NCBI GenBank assembly: GCA_041398025.1
Contig: JAWKVM010000008.1
Span: forward strand, 248,001-312,000
Source: JANQPX01 sp041398025
Lineage (GTDB): Bacteria; Pseudomonadota; Alphaproteobacteria; Geminicoccales; Geminicoccaceae
Direction of reading: 5' to 3'
Length of the DNA: 64,000 nt
Shown here: positions 44,980 to 52,312 of the stretch, piece after piece
How the letters are laid out: each line of letters starts with the position of its first letter
How positions within the stretch are numbered: the stretch's first letter is position 1
The notes under the pieces: model-generated
Database searches by the model: none
The model's input: only the letters and a program-made list of their open reading frames with translations
What the model was told of the DNA's origin: nothing
Program-made: the position numbers and the translations under genes

Positions 44980-45018
44980 ATGGAGAAGCCGACGACTGCT
45001 TTGGGCGAGCGCGCCTAG
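44980..45018 (+). other. In-frame mini-ORF or nonsense-interrupted N-terminus of the O-antigen ligase gene
   Basis: ATG 44980 sits behind a strong GGAGAGGAG and encodes MEKPTTALGERA before TAG (45016-45018). The next codon is the ATG of the ligase in the same frame. A CAG-to-TAG change would explain it; a leader peptide with coupled reinitiation is the alternative. Confidence 0.5.
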
Positions 45019-46416
45019 ATGCTGGGGATCGGTGTCTATCTCGGCATCGTCGGGACGCTGCTCGCCTGGTGCTTCGCCCGGCCTTCGGTCGTCCTGTCGA
45101 TGGTGTTCCTGCTGTTCGCGCTCGATCAGTGGGGCTCGGCGCTGGCGGGCGGCATCATCCCGTCGGGCGCGTTCACCAACTATCTCGCCGCCGGCATGAC
45201 CGCCTTGGGCGTGATCCTGCTGTTCATCTTCGGCCGGCCGCAGCGCTTCCTTGGCGGTACCGCCTTCTGGCTGGTGCTGGCGATCTATGTCTACGCCTTC
45301 GTCTCGACCTTCTGGGTGCCGGTTCCGGACAAGGCAGCCGTTCAGTGGCTGGCGAATTCTCCCTATCTGGTGGTGTTTCTGGTGGCCGCACCGCTCCTGG
45401 TGCAGGAGATCGACGATCTCGAAGAGCCGCTGCGCGCTCTCCTGCTGCTGGGCACGCCCTTCATCTTCTGTCTGAACTTCCTCCTGGAATGGGGCTATCG
45501 CGGCTTCATCGTCAACGGCGAGGTGGTGCGCCTGCCGCTGGCGCTCGCCCAGTTCGGCGGCTACATCATGATCGTCGGCGCCCTGTTCGGGCCGAAGCAC
45601 AGCTACTGGATCCTGCTGCGCCTCGCCGCGGTGCTGCTGGGGGCGCTCCTGATCATCAAGACGGGGGCTCGCGGCCAGTTCATCTCGGCCTTCGTCTGCT
45701 GCGCGGTGATGTTCGGCATCGGCCGCTCGAACTTCTCGCCGATCCGGCTGCTGCTGATCTCGGTCGCCGGCGTGATTTTCCTGGGCATCGCCTATTTCGG
45801 GGCGATCAGCTACATGAAAAGCGATCCGGCGCTCAAGGCGACGGCCGGGCGCTGGTCGATCGACCGGCTGTTCGAGGATTACGGCGAGCGCAGCATTCGC
45901 GTGGTGCGCATCGAGGCCATGCTGGCGGCCTGGCAGGACAGTCCGGGCACCATGCTGATCGGGCTCGGCAATTCCGCCGCCTATGATCCCGACATCACCG
46001 GCTGCACCAGCCCGATCGGCTGTTATCCGCACAATCTCGTGGTCGAGGTCCTGACCGAGGAGGGCTTGGTCGGGCTCGGCCTGTTCGTCGCCCTGTTTCT
46101 CTATGTCGGCGTGACCGCCATCCGCGCAATCAGCGATCCGACCCTGAACGACGAGCACAAGAACGCGCTCAAGGTGATGTTCGCCTTCATGGTGTTCGAG
46201 CTGATCCTCAGCCTCAAGCAATCGAGCCTGCTCGGCAATTGGGGCCTGTTTTTGTTTGCCATTCTGGTCGACCGCGCGGTCAACCTGGTCTATCAACCCG
46301 TCAACGAGATCGCGCTCGCGCCCCCACCCCCACGCGACATGGTTCGGGAAAGGACGCAGGCCTGGCTCGCCCAGAGGAAAACGAACCGGGGAATCGGGCG
46401 GCGAGCCCCGTCCTGA
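45019..46416 (+). CDS. O-antigen ligase/polymerase-like membrane protein
   Basis: The product is 465 residues with about ten to twelve transmembrane segments and the Wzy_C/WaaL pattern, including a large periplasmic loop (AYDPDITGCTSPIGCYPHNLVVEVLTEEG, with the conserved HN-x-x-x-E). It would ligate or polymerise lipid-linked glycan at the periplasmic face. The ATG at 45019 has no ribosome-binding site of its own. It follows an in-frame 12-codon stretch from ATG 44980 (behind GGAGAGGAG) that ends in TAG immediately before it. Either translation restarts, or a nonsense mutation has shortened the protein. Confidence 0.88.
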   Translation: MLGIGVYLGIVGTLLAWCFARPSVVLSMVFLLFALDQWGSALAGGIIPSGAFTNYLAAGMTALGVILLFIFGRPQRFLGGTAFWLVLAIYVYAFVSTFWVPVPDKAAVQWLANSPYLVVFLVAAPLLVQEIDDLEEPLRALLLLGTPFIFCLNFLLEWGYRGFIVNGEVVRLPLALAQFGGYIMIVGALFGPKHSYWILLRLAAVLLGALLIIKTGARGQFISAFVCCAVMFGIGRSNFSPIRLLLISVAGVIFLGIAYFGAISYMKSDPALKATAGRWSIDRLFEDYGERSIRVVRIEAMLAAWQDSPGTMLIGLGNSAAYDPDITGCTSPIGCYPHNLVVEVLTEEGLVGLGLFVALFLYVGVTAIRAISDPTLNDEHKNALKVMFAFMVFELILSLKQSSLLGNWGLFLFAILVDRAVNLVYQPVNEIALAPPPPRDMVRERTQAWLAQRKTNRGIGRRAPS

Positions 46417-46456
46417 GACGCGGTCCCGCCCGGCGCATCCTCGTGGAGGCCTGTCG

Positions 46457-47311
46457 ATGAGAACCCTGCTGGTCCATATCGAGGATTGCCCGGATCTGAT
46501 GGCGATCCTGAAGTCGGCGCTGATCGTGGCCCGCCAGTTCGGCGGCCACATGGAGGGGCTGTACGTGCCCCAGGGGCTGCCGAGCATGCTGCCGCTCAGC
46601 CCCGAAGGTGGTCTCGCCACCGCCGATGTCATGGCCAGCCTCGAGCAGGGCGCCGAGGATGCGGCGCACCGGCTGCGCGCTGATTTCGAGCGCTTCATGA
46701 CGGATCAGGACGTCTCGGTGATGCCGATCGGTGCGGCGATCGATGCGCCGTCGGCGAGTTGGTTCGAAGCGGGGCGGACGGTGCAGGACACGCTCGGCGG
46801 CCGTGCCCGGGCGTTCGATCTGGTGGTGGTCGGCCGGCCGGTCTCCGGGCAGTTCGCGCCGAGCATGGTGGCGCTGGAGACCGCGCTGTTCGAAAGCGGC
46901 CGGCCGCTTTTGATCGTGCCGCCCGGCGGCAGCGAGACGATCGGCACCAGGGTCGCGATCGCCTGGAACGGCAGCACGGAAACCGCGCGCACCATCGCGC
47001 TCGCCAAGCCGTTTCTCCGGCGCGCGGAGGAGGTGGCGGTGATCAGCGTCGAGGAGGAGATGGTGCCCGGCCCGAGCGGCCAGGAGATCGCGCAGAACCT
47101 GGCACGCGGCGGCATCGTCAGCCGCACGCGCCATGTGCAGCGCGGCCACCGCGCGGTCGGCGAGACCATGCTCGAGGAGTGCCGGGCGTTCGGCGCCGAT
47201 CTGATCGTCAAGGGCGCCTATACCCAGAGCCGCCTTCGCCAGATGATCTTCGGCGGCGTCACCAGTCACATCCTGGCAAAGTCGAATCTGCCGGTGCTGA
47301 TGGCGAATTAG
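46457..47311 (+). CDS. Universal stress protein family (double UspA-type)
   Basis: The product is 284 residues from the ATG at 46457. It starts MRTLLVHIEDCPDLMAILKSAL and contains two Usp halves. The second half has the nucleotide-binding pattern VAIAWNGSTETARTI, then GADLIVKGAYTQSRLRQMIFGGVTSHIL and NLPVLM. The G-2x-G-9x-G(S/T) motif is modified (GAYTQSRLRQMIFGGVT), as in many alphaproteobacterial UspA-like proteins. A general stress role is inferred. It follows the O-antigen ligase gene by 40 bases and marks the end of intact core genes before the decayed island. Confidence 0.88.
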   Translation: MRTLLVHIEDCPDLMAILKSALIVARQFGGHMEGLYVPQGLPSMLPLSPEGGLATADVMASLEQGAEDAAHRLRADFERFMTDQDVSVMPIGAAIDAPSASWFEAGRTVQDTLGGRARAFDLVVVGRPVSGQFAPSMVALETALFESGRPLLIVPPGGSETIGTRVAIAWNGSTETARTIALAKPFLRRAEEVAVISVEEEMVPGPSGQEIAQNLARGGIVSRTRHVQRGHRAVGETMLEECRAFGADLIVKGAYTQSRLRQMIFGGVTSHILAKSNLPVLMAN

Positions 47312-47321
47312 GTCTCGCTGA

Positions 47322-47510
47322 CAATCATCGAAGCGCGAGAGCGGTCGCGACGACGTGCGCATCCACGACCTCCGCCATAGCTTCGCGAATTTCGCCGTGG
47401 GCGCTGGCCTGTCGCTGCCGATCATCGGTGGCCTGCTCGGCCACAAGAGCGTCCAGACAACAGCGCGCTGTGCCCATCTTGCCCATGATCCGCTGAAACA
47501 GGCGGTTAAC
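47322..47510 (+). pseudogene. Tyrosine recombinase (integrase) C-terminal remnant
   Basis: The frame encodes GRDDVRIHDLRHSFANFAVG, then PIIGGLLGHKSVQTTARCAHL and DPLKQAV. These are the RxxH box and second conserved box of phage-type integrases, followed by the usual ...AHLAHDP end; the catalytic Tyr position is Cys here (TARCAHL versus the usual TxRYAHL). The N-terminal three quarters are absent, because the fragment begins just after the universal stress protein stop. It marks the left edge of a degraded integrated element. Confidence 0.85.
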
Positions 47511-47552
47511 GTTTCAACTTGCAAAAACTACGGATTTTCCGTATATATGACG

Positions 47553-47817
47553 ATGCGGTTCGAATGGGACGATGACAAGATGGAAGCCAACTATGGCATT
47601 CCTTCGATCTTGCCATGCGGGTGTTCGATGATCCTTTCCGCCTGGAGATCGAGGACGACCGCTTCGACTACGGCCGGGAGCGGATCATCACCCTGGGCCT
47701 GATCGACGGCCGGGTCTATGTGGGATCCCCACCCCGCGCGATGACCGCTGTCGGATCATTTCCGCAAGGAAGGCCAATGCCCGAGAAAGCAGGCGCTACC
47801 ACGACCTACAGACCTGA
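47553..47817 (+). pseudogene. brnT: BrnT family toxin, frameshifted
   Basis: The BrnT sequence is split over three frames: MRFEWDDDKMEANYGIP from 47553, then HSFDLAMRVFDDPF and GRERIITLGLIDGRVYV in a second frame. The end, PTPRDDRCRIISARKANARE and YHDLQT, lies in a third frame to TGA at 47817. At least two indels and a small deletion (the KHG segment) have inactivated it. BrnT is a ribonuclease-like toxin of type II systems. The start of the antitoxin gene lies inside its 3' end, as in intact operons. Confidence 0.85.
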
Positions 47818-48145
47818 CCGCAAGCGTCCGTGGCGGCTGAACAAGGCCGAAGCCGAACAGCTCGACAGCCTGACCGACGACGAGCTGACGGCGGCCGCCG
47901 AGAACGATCCAGACAATCTGCCGCTCGACGACCGGACGCTCGCCCGCTTTCGCCGGCCGATCGACGTCAAGGCTATCCGCAAGGGGCTGAAGCTGACGCA
48001 GCAGCAGTTTGCCCAAGAGTTTGGGCTGGAATTGCGGACTATTCAGGATTGGGAACAAGGGCGCGTGCTGCCGACCGGGGCCGCAAGAACGTTGCTCCGG
48101 ATCATCGAGCGCGATCCAGAGGCGATTCGGCGCGCCTTGGCTTAG
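47777..48145 (+). CDS. XRE-type antitoxin paired with BrnT
   Basis: The product is 122 residues from the ATG at 47777, preceded by AAGGAAGG. The N-terminal half is acidic (LDSLTDDELTAAAENDPDN), and an XRE helix-turn-helix lies at about 66-98 (IRKGLKLTQQQFAQEFGLEL). Canonical BrnA proteins are ribbon-helix-helix repressors; this one is a HigA-like HTH instead, a known alternative partner of BrnT-type toxins. The toxin gene upstream is broken while this gene is intact, so it may persist as an orphan antitoxin or regulator. Confidence 0.85.
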   Translation: MPEKAGATTTYRPDRKRPWRLNKAEAEQLDSLTDDELTAAAENDPDNLPLDDRTLARFRRPIDVKAIRKGLKLTQQQFAQEFGLELRTIQDWEQGRVLPTGAARTLLRIIERDPEAIRRALA

Positions 48146-48181
48146 CGAACACTGCCATCATCAGCATGCATCGATTATCCG

Positions 48182-48971
48182 TCGTCAGGCTTTTTGGGAC
48201 AGATGGCGGCGTGATTTAAGAGAGGCTCTGGCTCATCTGGTGGGTGGATTTAGGCAGCAGCGGTTTGATGCTGCAAGCGTCTTTGTTGGATGGTCTGCCG
48301 CTTGATCCTTTCTCGTTCCAGCAAGCTGGTTTTGCCGCGTCCGAAGTAGACGTCGGCGATCACGGTCGAGAGATAGAACCAGGCTCAGCTCTCAGCCGGC
48401 AGCGGTTTCAAAGAAACCGCGAGGGGCCAAGCACCTTCTCCCGCGGCGACAGCTCAGGCTGTTCCAGGGCAAGTTGCAGGATCCGCTGCCGAACCTCGTC
48501 CGGGATCTTGCTCCACACCCGGCCGGGGCTTGGGCGTCGGTCCTCCAGGACCTCAGGGCCGCCTGTCCGGTAGCGATCGTACCAGCAGTAAAAGGTGGTG
48601 CTCGGGATGCCGAGCTTCGAAAGCGTCCGCTTCACCGGCAGATGGGACTGCTCGACCAGCTGGATGATCTCCAGCTTCTCGGCGGCGGGATACCTCATTC
48701 TTGGCCTCCCCATCCCCGGTCATGCTTTTTTTCAAAAGGCGGTTCTCGAGCATCAACTCCGCGACAACCTTCTTCAGCACCCCGGACTCCCGGCGAAGCG
48801 ACTTCACCTCACCGGACGTCGCCTCACACGCCGTGTCGCCGGCCAGGCGCCTCTTGCCCGCCTCGAGAAACGCCTTCGACCAGCGACAATACAGGTTCTG
48901 CGAGATGCCTTCTCGCTGGCACAGCTCGGCGATGCTGTCCTCGCCGCGCAGGCCCTCCAGCACGATCCTGA
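48182..48971 (-). mobile_element. IS3-family element, internally deleted and truncated
   Basis: The terminal repeat TCGTCAGGCTTTTTGGGACAGAT (48182-48204) equals the right end of the second copy near 55.3 kb. OrfA survives at about 48700-48963 (LEGLRGEDSIAELCQREGIS, HTH) but has lost its stop. OrfB keeps only its N-terminus (about 48430-48698, MRYPAAEKLEIIQLVEQSHL) and its C-terminal tail (about 48248-48345); the DDE core is gone. A 47-base hairpin-bearing segment (48382-48428) precedes the deletion joint. Similarity stops at 48971, where the left end of the IS has been lost. Confidence 0.85.
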
Positions 48972-49227
48972 TACACTACCGGAGATTGAGGCCATGATGA
49001 TGGGCAACGACGCGCAGCAGGATGTCGTCGACGTGCTGCGTCGCAGGCTTGCGCCTGACTCCATGTCCGGCACCAATGTCGGACGCGGCGCCTGATTTCT
49101 GGGTATCCTGGATACGATCGATCGCGCGACAGGGCCGGCCCATGTCGATGCGGTCGTCGCGGGTTGCCTTTTCGGCATGAGGGGGCCACACAACGGTCAT
49201 CGGCAAACTTCCGCCGGAGCAAGATCC
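48972..49227. other. Unassigned stretch between IS3 remnant and truncated hypothetical gene
   Basis: Both strands have open frames (for example MMMGNDAQQDVVDVLRRRL on plus), but none matches a known family and none has a clear start. It is probably leftover island DNA. Confidence 0.3.
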
Positions 49228-50523
49228 ATGGGCAAGACGCACAAATTCGCCGGCATCATGTAATGGCTACAGCGCGATGAATGGCGCGAACCGTTCGAGG
49301 CCGTGCTGAGCGAGCATCTGAGCCCTGCCTGCGAGGCCTTCGATCTCAATCCAGACGATCTGGCCGGACTCCTCGGCGCCGATGTCTATTTCAATCTCTG
49401 GGGTTGCGCGTTCGAGGATTTCATGACCCGAGACGACGAGGATGACGGCAATATCGTCGATGACTACCTCAAGCGCCGCGGCTGGAAGGAGAGTGCGGTC
49501 GTCAAGGCGAATCTCAAGGGCCTGCGCTCGTCGGCCATGAGCCTCTACGAGGTGAGCGGCATCGAGCCCGGCAGATCGTTTCTTGCACGCGACCTGGTGC
49601 GCGGCGGCGAGCCGGTCCGGGTCCGCGATCGCGCTGCATCCAGCACGGTCAAGCCCTGGGACCGGATCGGCGCAATGCTGATCAAGGTCGGCAGCAAGGT
49701 CGAGATGGGCGGCGGCGTGCTGCTGTTCGATCACGACGGCGCCGAGGAGCTGCTGAAGGCGCTTGGCAGGAGCAGGAAGCGGGCCAGCAAGGATCTGGCG
49801 GAGCTGATCGTGGAGGCGGACGTCGAGGTCGACGCCACGTCCTCGGCGGCAGCCATGGCCGAAGGTATGCTGCTGCCGCTCTCGGCATTCCTGTTCACCA
49901 CGGTCTGGCTGCAGGGCAGCCTGGAGCAGGTGCTTGGCGAGCAGGTCCCAGCGTTTTGCAACAGCGACGGCGAGCCCCTGCTTTTTCATGAGCTGCGTTT
50001 CCCGCTGACCACGGCGGAAAGTCATGCCGAGGTCAAAACAGCGCTGGATGCAGCGCCGATGCTGGCGGCGGCCAGCGAGTGCTTCTGGAACTGGACGCGC
50101 ACAGATCCTGCGGCGAAGCCCGCCGCCGATGTCACCGGCAAAGCCGGGCAAAAGCTGATTTCGACTCTCGAGGATGGCAGCGTCGTCCTTGGCGGCATCG
50201 AGCTCGATGACAACGCCCTGATCTTCTCGACCAACGCGACGCGCCGCGCCGAGCAAGGCCAGGCGCTGTTGACGGACCTGCTTGGCGCCAAGCTCGGCCG
50301 CCCCGAGATCGAGGTCCGAACGATCGACGAGCTGGAGGCGACGAACCCGTCAGAGGGCGACGATGTAGTCGCGTCGGAGATCCCGCCGGAGGTCGCACGG
50401 AGCTTGCTCAAGGACCAGCTCGACCGGCACTACCGGGAGACCCTGGACGAGCCCGTCCCGAGCCTCGGCAACCGATCGCCGCGGGCGTCGCTGAAGACCA
50501 GGCGATCATCGACACTGGCATAG
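49228..50523 (+). pseudogene. Hypothetical gene with an early stop and altered 3' end
   Basis: The frame opens at ATG 49228 (MGKTHKFAGIM), meets TAA at 49261-49263 and continues in frame as WLQRDEWREPFEAVLSEHLSP for about 420 codons. A GTG at 49303 would allow a 406-residue product. The body (NIVDDYLKRRGWKESA, VSGIEPGRSFLARDLVRGGEPV, TVKPWDRIGAMLI) resembles a family of uncharacterised proteobacterial proteins of similar size. The C-terminal DRHYRETLDEPVPSLGNRSP then changes abruptly into ASLKTRRSSTLA, overlapping the antisense hepT gene. I read it as a decayed gene. Confidence 0.6.
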
Positions 50524-50768
50524 CCGTGGATCAGGACGTTGCGAAAGGCGATGATTTGCGCAAGATGCGGTATCTGCTCGGCGGTTCGGGCATCCGACTT
50601 GCGCAGCTGGTTCAGGGCTTCGCCGATGATCTCGAACTGGCGCTCGACGGCGGAGCGCAGCAGCTCATCGTTCCGGTAATCCTCGAAGCTCTTGCCCGCC
50701 GTGAAACGGACGATGCGTTCGGCGGCGCGTTGCACGTCCCAGAGATATTTTCCGGGGTCAGGCTGCAT
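50430..50768 (-). CDS. hepT: HepT-like ribonuclease/toxin (DUF86), 3' end altered
   Basis: The product is 112 residues. The HEPN RNase motif R-x4-H-x-Y is intact (R76, H81, Y83 in FRNVLIHGY). The body is typical of HepT: YLWDVQRAAERIVRFTAGKSF and AVERQFEIIGEALNQL. After RLPRL the tail (GTGSSRVSR) is not family-like and lies opposite the end of the preceding gene, so the last residues probably come from a recombination junction. HepT is neutralised by MntA, which adds AMP to its tyrosine. It overlaps mntA by 11 bases. Confidence 0.85.
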   Translation of the reverse strand: MQPDPGKYLWDVQRAAERIVRFTAGKSFEDYRNDELLRSAVERQFEIIGEALNQLRKSDARTAEQIPHLAQIIAFRNVLIHGYASVDDRLVFSDARGDRLPRLGTGSSRVSR

Positions 50769-51096
50769 AAAGCGCCACGCGTTCGGCGTCGACCCGCTGC
50801 CGCAAATAGGGGTTCTCCAGACCGGCCTCGGTCACGAGGTCGACCGGACGCTCGAACAGGTCGGCCAGACCTTCGCGCAGACCAAAATAGGCGCGGGCAT
50901 AATCCCTCGGGGCCAGGTCCTGGAACAGCACGAGAAAATCCAGATCCGAGCGCTCGGGATCGAAATCGCCGGCCACGGCCGAGCCGAACAGATCGAGCTG
51001 CCGCACGCCAAATCGCCGGCAAAGGTTGCTTAGCGCAGCACCGCGCTCGGCCAGGTGCAGGACCTCTATCGTCGGTATGCTGGGCTCTCGCAGCAA
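50758..51096 (-). CDS. mntA: MntA-like nucleotidyltransferase antitoxin
   Basis: The minimal nucleotidyltransferase signature is clear: GVRQLDLFGSAVAG, then DPERSDLDFLVLF with the D-x-D metal pair. It continues YFGLREGLADLFERPVDLVTE and ends ENPYLRQRVDAERVALYAA. MntA AMPylates its cognate HepT toxin and so acts as an enzymatic antitoxin. The start is uncertain: TTG at 51096 gives 112 residues; the frame stays open to a TTG at 51195, but the extra leader is not family-like. It precedes and overlaps hepT, the usual antitoxin-toxin order. Confidence 0.87.
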   Translation of the reverse strand: MLREPSIPTIEVLHLAERGAALSNLCRRFGVRQLDLFGSAVAGDFDPERSDLDFLVLFQDLAPRDYARAYFGLREGLADLFERPVDLVTEAGLENPYLRQRVDAERVALYAA

Positions 51097-51195
51097 GACT
51101 TCGTCCCCGGTCAAAGGCAAATTGAGTGGTGGAGTAGCACAATCAGCTTGCCTGGCTACCAAATCGGCCGAACGGGGGATCGCTGATAGGCGCAA

Positions 51196-51672
51196 TGGTG
51201 TTGATGGAGGGTCTATTCATGGGCTGCCCGAATGGCTGTCCTCGGCGTGACGCCCTCTCCCGTTGCCACGGTTGTCAGGTCGCTCTGGAGGCTGCGGAGC
51301 CGATGGATTGACAGAAAGGCTATGCTGCAGCCTTGCGGTCCTTAGCGCCGTTGAGGCCGATCGAAAGCCTGAAGATGCGCACCTGGTGCATCGGCCATGA
51401 TCTCCCCAGTCGCTGCCGGTTGCAGCCCGCCCTTGCATGTCTCTCAACGCGCTAGAGCCCGCGTCGCCGCCCGCCAACCTGTTCGGCGAAGGAATTTCCC
51501 CGGCCGGCGAGCCGGCCTCCTCGCGGCCGCTCCGCTGCAAATTCCTTCGCCTCCCAGGTCCTCCACTGCGTTCCGGCCGCACCAGGGCGCGGTGGAGGAC
51601 GTCGCCATGCGGTCTCAAAGCGCCGATCCATCGCAGGACGGTCCTGCGACCGACAGCATAGGAGACCTCATC
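51196..51672. other. Leader region upstream of the DUF736 gene
   Basis: No gene is supported in these 480 bases. The main feature is a perfect 13-base inverted repeat (51485-51497 and 51539-51551) around a CCGGCC-rich centre. Confidence 0.5.
51485..51551. promoter_or_regulatory. Perfect inverted repeat/hairpin upstream of DUF736 gene
   Basis: GGCGAAGGAATTT (51485-51497) is exactly inverted as AAATTCCTTCGCC (51539-51551). The 41-base centre contains CCGGCCGGCGAGCCGGCC, itself able to fold. It ends about 120 bases before the DUF736 start codon. It could be a leader RNA structure, a protein-binding site, or a trace of the integrative element. Confidence 0.6.
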
Positions 51673-52005
51673 ATGGCCATCACGCTGGGCACCTTCACCA
51701 AGCTCGACGACGGCAACTTCACCGGCACCCTCAAGACCCTGAACTTCTCCGCGGCGCTTACCATCGTGCCGATCGACAAGGCCTCCGAGAACGCACCCGA
51801 CTATCGCATCTATGCCGGCCAGCGCTACGAGGTCGGCGCCGCCTGGAGGCAGGTCGCGAAGTCCAGCGGCGAGACCTATCTGAACCTTAAGGTCGGTGCG
51901 CCCGAATTCGGCGACAGCTGGCTCCGCGCCTGCCTGGTCAAGCTCGAGACGCCGAACGAGGACGGCAGCACCCACATCGCGCTTTGGCAGCCGCGCGACC
52001 GTTAG
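51673..52005 (+). CDS. DUF736 family protein
   Basis: The 110-residue product starts MAITLGTFTKLDDGNFTGTL with ATG at 51673 behind GGAGACC. It continues SAALTIVPIDKASENAPDYR, GQRYEVGAAWRQVAKSSGETYLNL and ALWQPRDR. DUF736 proteins are strongly associated with alphaproteobacterial conjugative plasmids and integrative elements, often beside replication or transfer genes. The molecular function is unknown. Here it is intact while its usual neighbours (relaxase, DUF2958, ParB-like) are absent, so it is probably a surviving island gene. Confidence 0.92.
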   Translation: MAITLGTFTKLDDGNFTGTLKTLNFSAALTIVPIDKASENAPDYRIYAGQRYEVGAAWRQVAKSSGETYLNLKVGAPEFGDSWLRACLVKLETPNEDGSTHIALWQPRDR

Positions 52006-52312
52006 ACCGGACAGCCCCGCTGCGGTTCGCCGCGGCGGGGCGCACGCGCCGGGAGATCGGCGCGAACCGGTCCAACAGTCGTATCGGCGCCCAGCATCGC
52101 GTAGCGGCGGGTGCTGCGAAGCTCCTCCAGGACAGGGTGGGCCTCCTCTCAGCCTTCCTATTCTACCATGCCGGAGCGGTCCGGCGCAGGCGCACATCAT
52201 GTGCCGCCTGCGCCCTTGGGGAAAACCGAATTGGCCGCCGAGATGGCCAACGCGGCGGCGGCTGTTCGGCCCACCTTTGACGTCGGCCTTGCGCCATTGA
52301 TGCGCGATCATC
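52006..52312. other. Spacer between DUF736 gene and sigma/anti-sigma relic
   Basis: About 300 bases with short open frames but no recognisable gene. A GC-rich self-complementary stretch just after the DUF736 stop (CCCCGCTGCGG / CCGCGGCGGGG, about 52013-52040) could act as a terminator, but it lacks a T-run. Confidence 0.35.

Noticed and set aside
44863..46698. 611-codon minus-strand open frame over the O-antigen ligase gene
   Set aside because: Low-complexity DQEHR-rich shadow of the membrane protein on the plus strand.
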